A stretch of 5,118 bases of DNA from Gemmatimonadaceae bacterium (GTDB lineage Bacteria > Gemmatimonadota > Gemmatimonadetes > Gemmatimonadales > Gemmatimonadaceae), in NCBI GenBank assembly GCA_014379705.1, contig JACMLI010000494.1, positions 1-5,118 of the forward strand, given 5' to 3'. The notes under the pieces were generated by a model. That model saw only the letters and a list, made by a program, of their open reading frames with translations, had not been told where the DNA came from and did not search any database. Shown here piece by piece: positions 5,043-5,118 of the stretch. Position 1 is the stretch's first letter; each line of letters begins with the position of its first letter. Made by a program: the position numbers and the translations under genes.

Positions 5043-5118
5043 GGGGGGGGCGAGGCGGCGCGGTGTTTTATTAGCCAAGAGGGCGGGGGGCGGGGGGGCA
5101 AGGCGGAGGACGGGGGGG
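5038..5118. other. G-homopolymer-rich non-coding end of window
   Basis: This stretch has a run of 13 G (5038-5050) and further runs of 6 (5085-5090), 7 (5092-5098) and 7 (5112-5118), broken by one AT patch, GTGTTTTATTAG (5063-5074). No start codon with a credible protein is seen on either strand. Runs this long are hard to sequence and assemble, so exact lengths may be wrong and the region may mark a low-quality or contig-end segment. A gene beginning just beyond the window cannot be excluded. Confidence 0.5.

Noticed and set aside
4013..5101. Long - strand frame across lipB 3' end, spacer and lipoprotein gene
   Set aside because: Its start is Pro-rich translation of the G runs and it continues antisense to two genes; the open frame follows from low complexity and GC bias.

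Overview
The window is a high-GC (roughly two thirds G+C by eye), gene-dense bacterial stretch with all genes on the + strand. A Gemmatimonadota or related FCB-group bacterium is a plausible host, from three weak signs. The secreted protease carries Ig/CnaB-like repeat modules of a style I associate with that phylum. The two best promoter candidates resemble the TAnnTTTG -7 element known from Bacteroidota. Two of the three complete genes lack a Shine-Dalgarno sequence. This is inference; no marker gene is present.

Layout. (1) Bases 1-1890 are the 3' part of a large secreted zinc metalloprotease gene (metzincin motif HELGHNFGRFH, Met-turn MGYC). It begins before the window. (2) Bases 1891-2109 are intergenic and hold two oppositely oriented copies of a roughly 55-bp dispersed palindromic repeat, a hairpin, and a candidate promoter. 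(3) Bases 2110-3525 are lpdA, dihydrolipoyl dehydrogenase (E3). (4) Bases 3526-3620 hold a G-rich tract, a third copy of the repeat, and the likely ribosome binding site of the next gene. (5) Bases 3621-4355 are lipB, octanoyltransferase, probably with a TTG start. It carries an unusual Pro-rich insert, encoded by a heptanucleotide repeat, just before the catalytic lysine. (6) Bases 4356-4504 hold an inverted repeat and a second TAnnTTTG-like promoter. (7) Bases 4505-4963 encode a small lipoprotein of unknown function. (8) Bases 4964-5118 are non-coding, with a degenerate 9-nt tandem repeat followed by long G runs.

Functionally, lpdA and lipB belong together. LipB starts the attachment of the lipoyl cofactor to the E2 and GcvH proteins of 2-oxoacid dehydrogenases and the glycine cleavage system, and Lpd reoxidises that cofactor. 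The upstream protease and the downstream lipoprotein look like independent envelope or secreted proteins.

I see no evidence for a new defence, mobile or biosynthetic system. The most notable items are the three-copy palindromic repeat, including a 141-bp composite with near-perfect 17-bp ends, and the repeat-derived insertion inside lipB.
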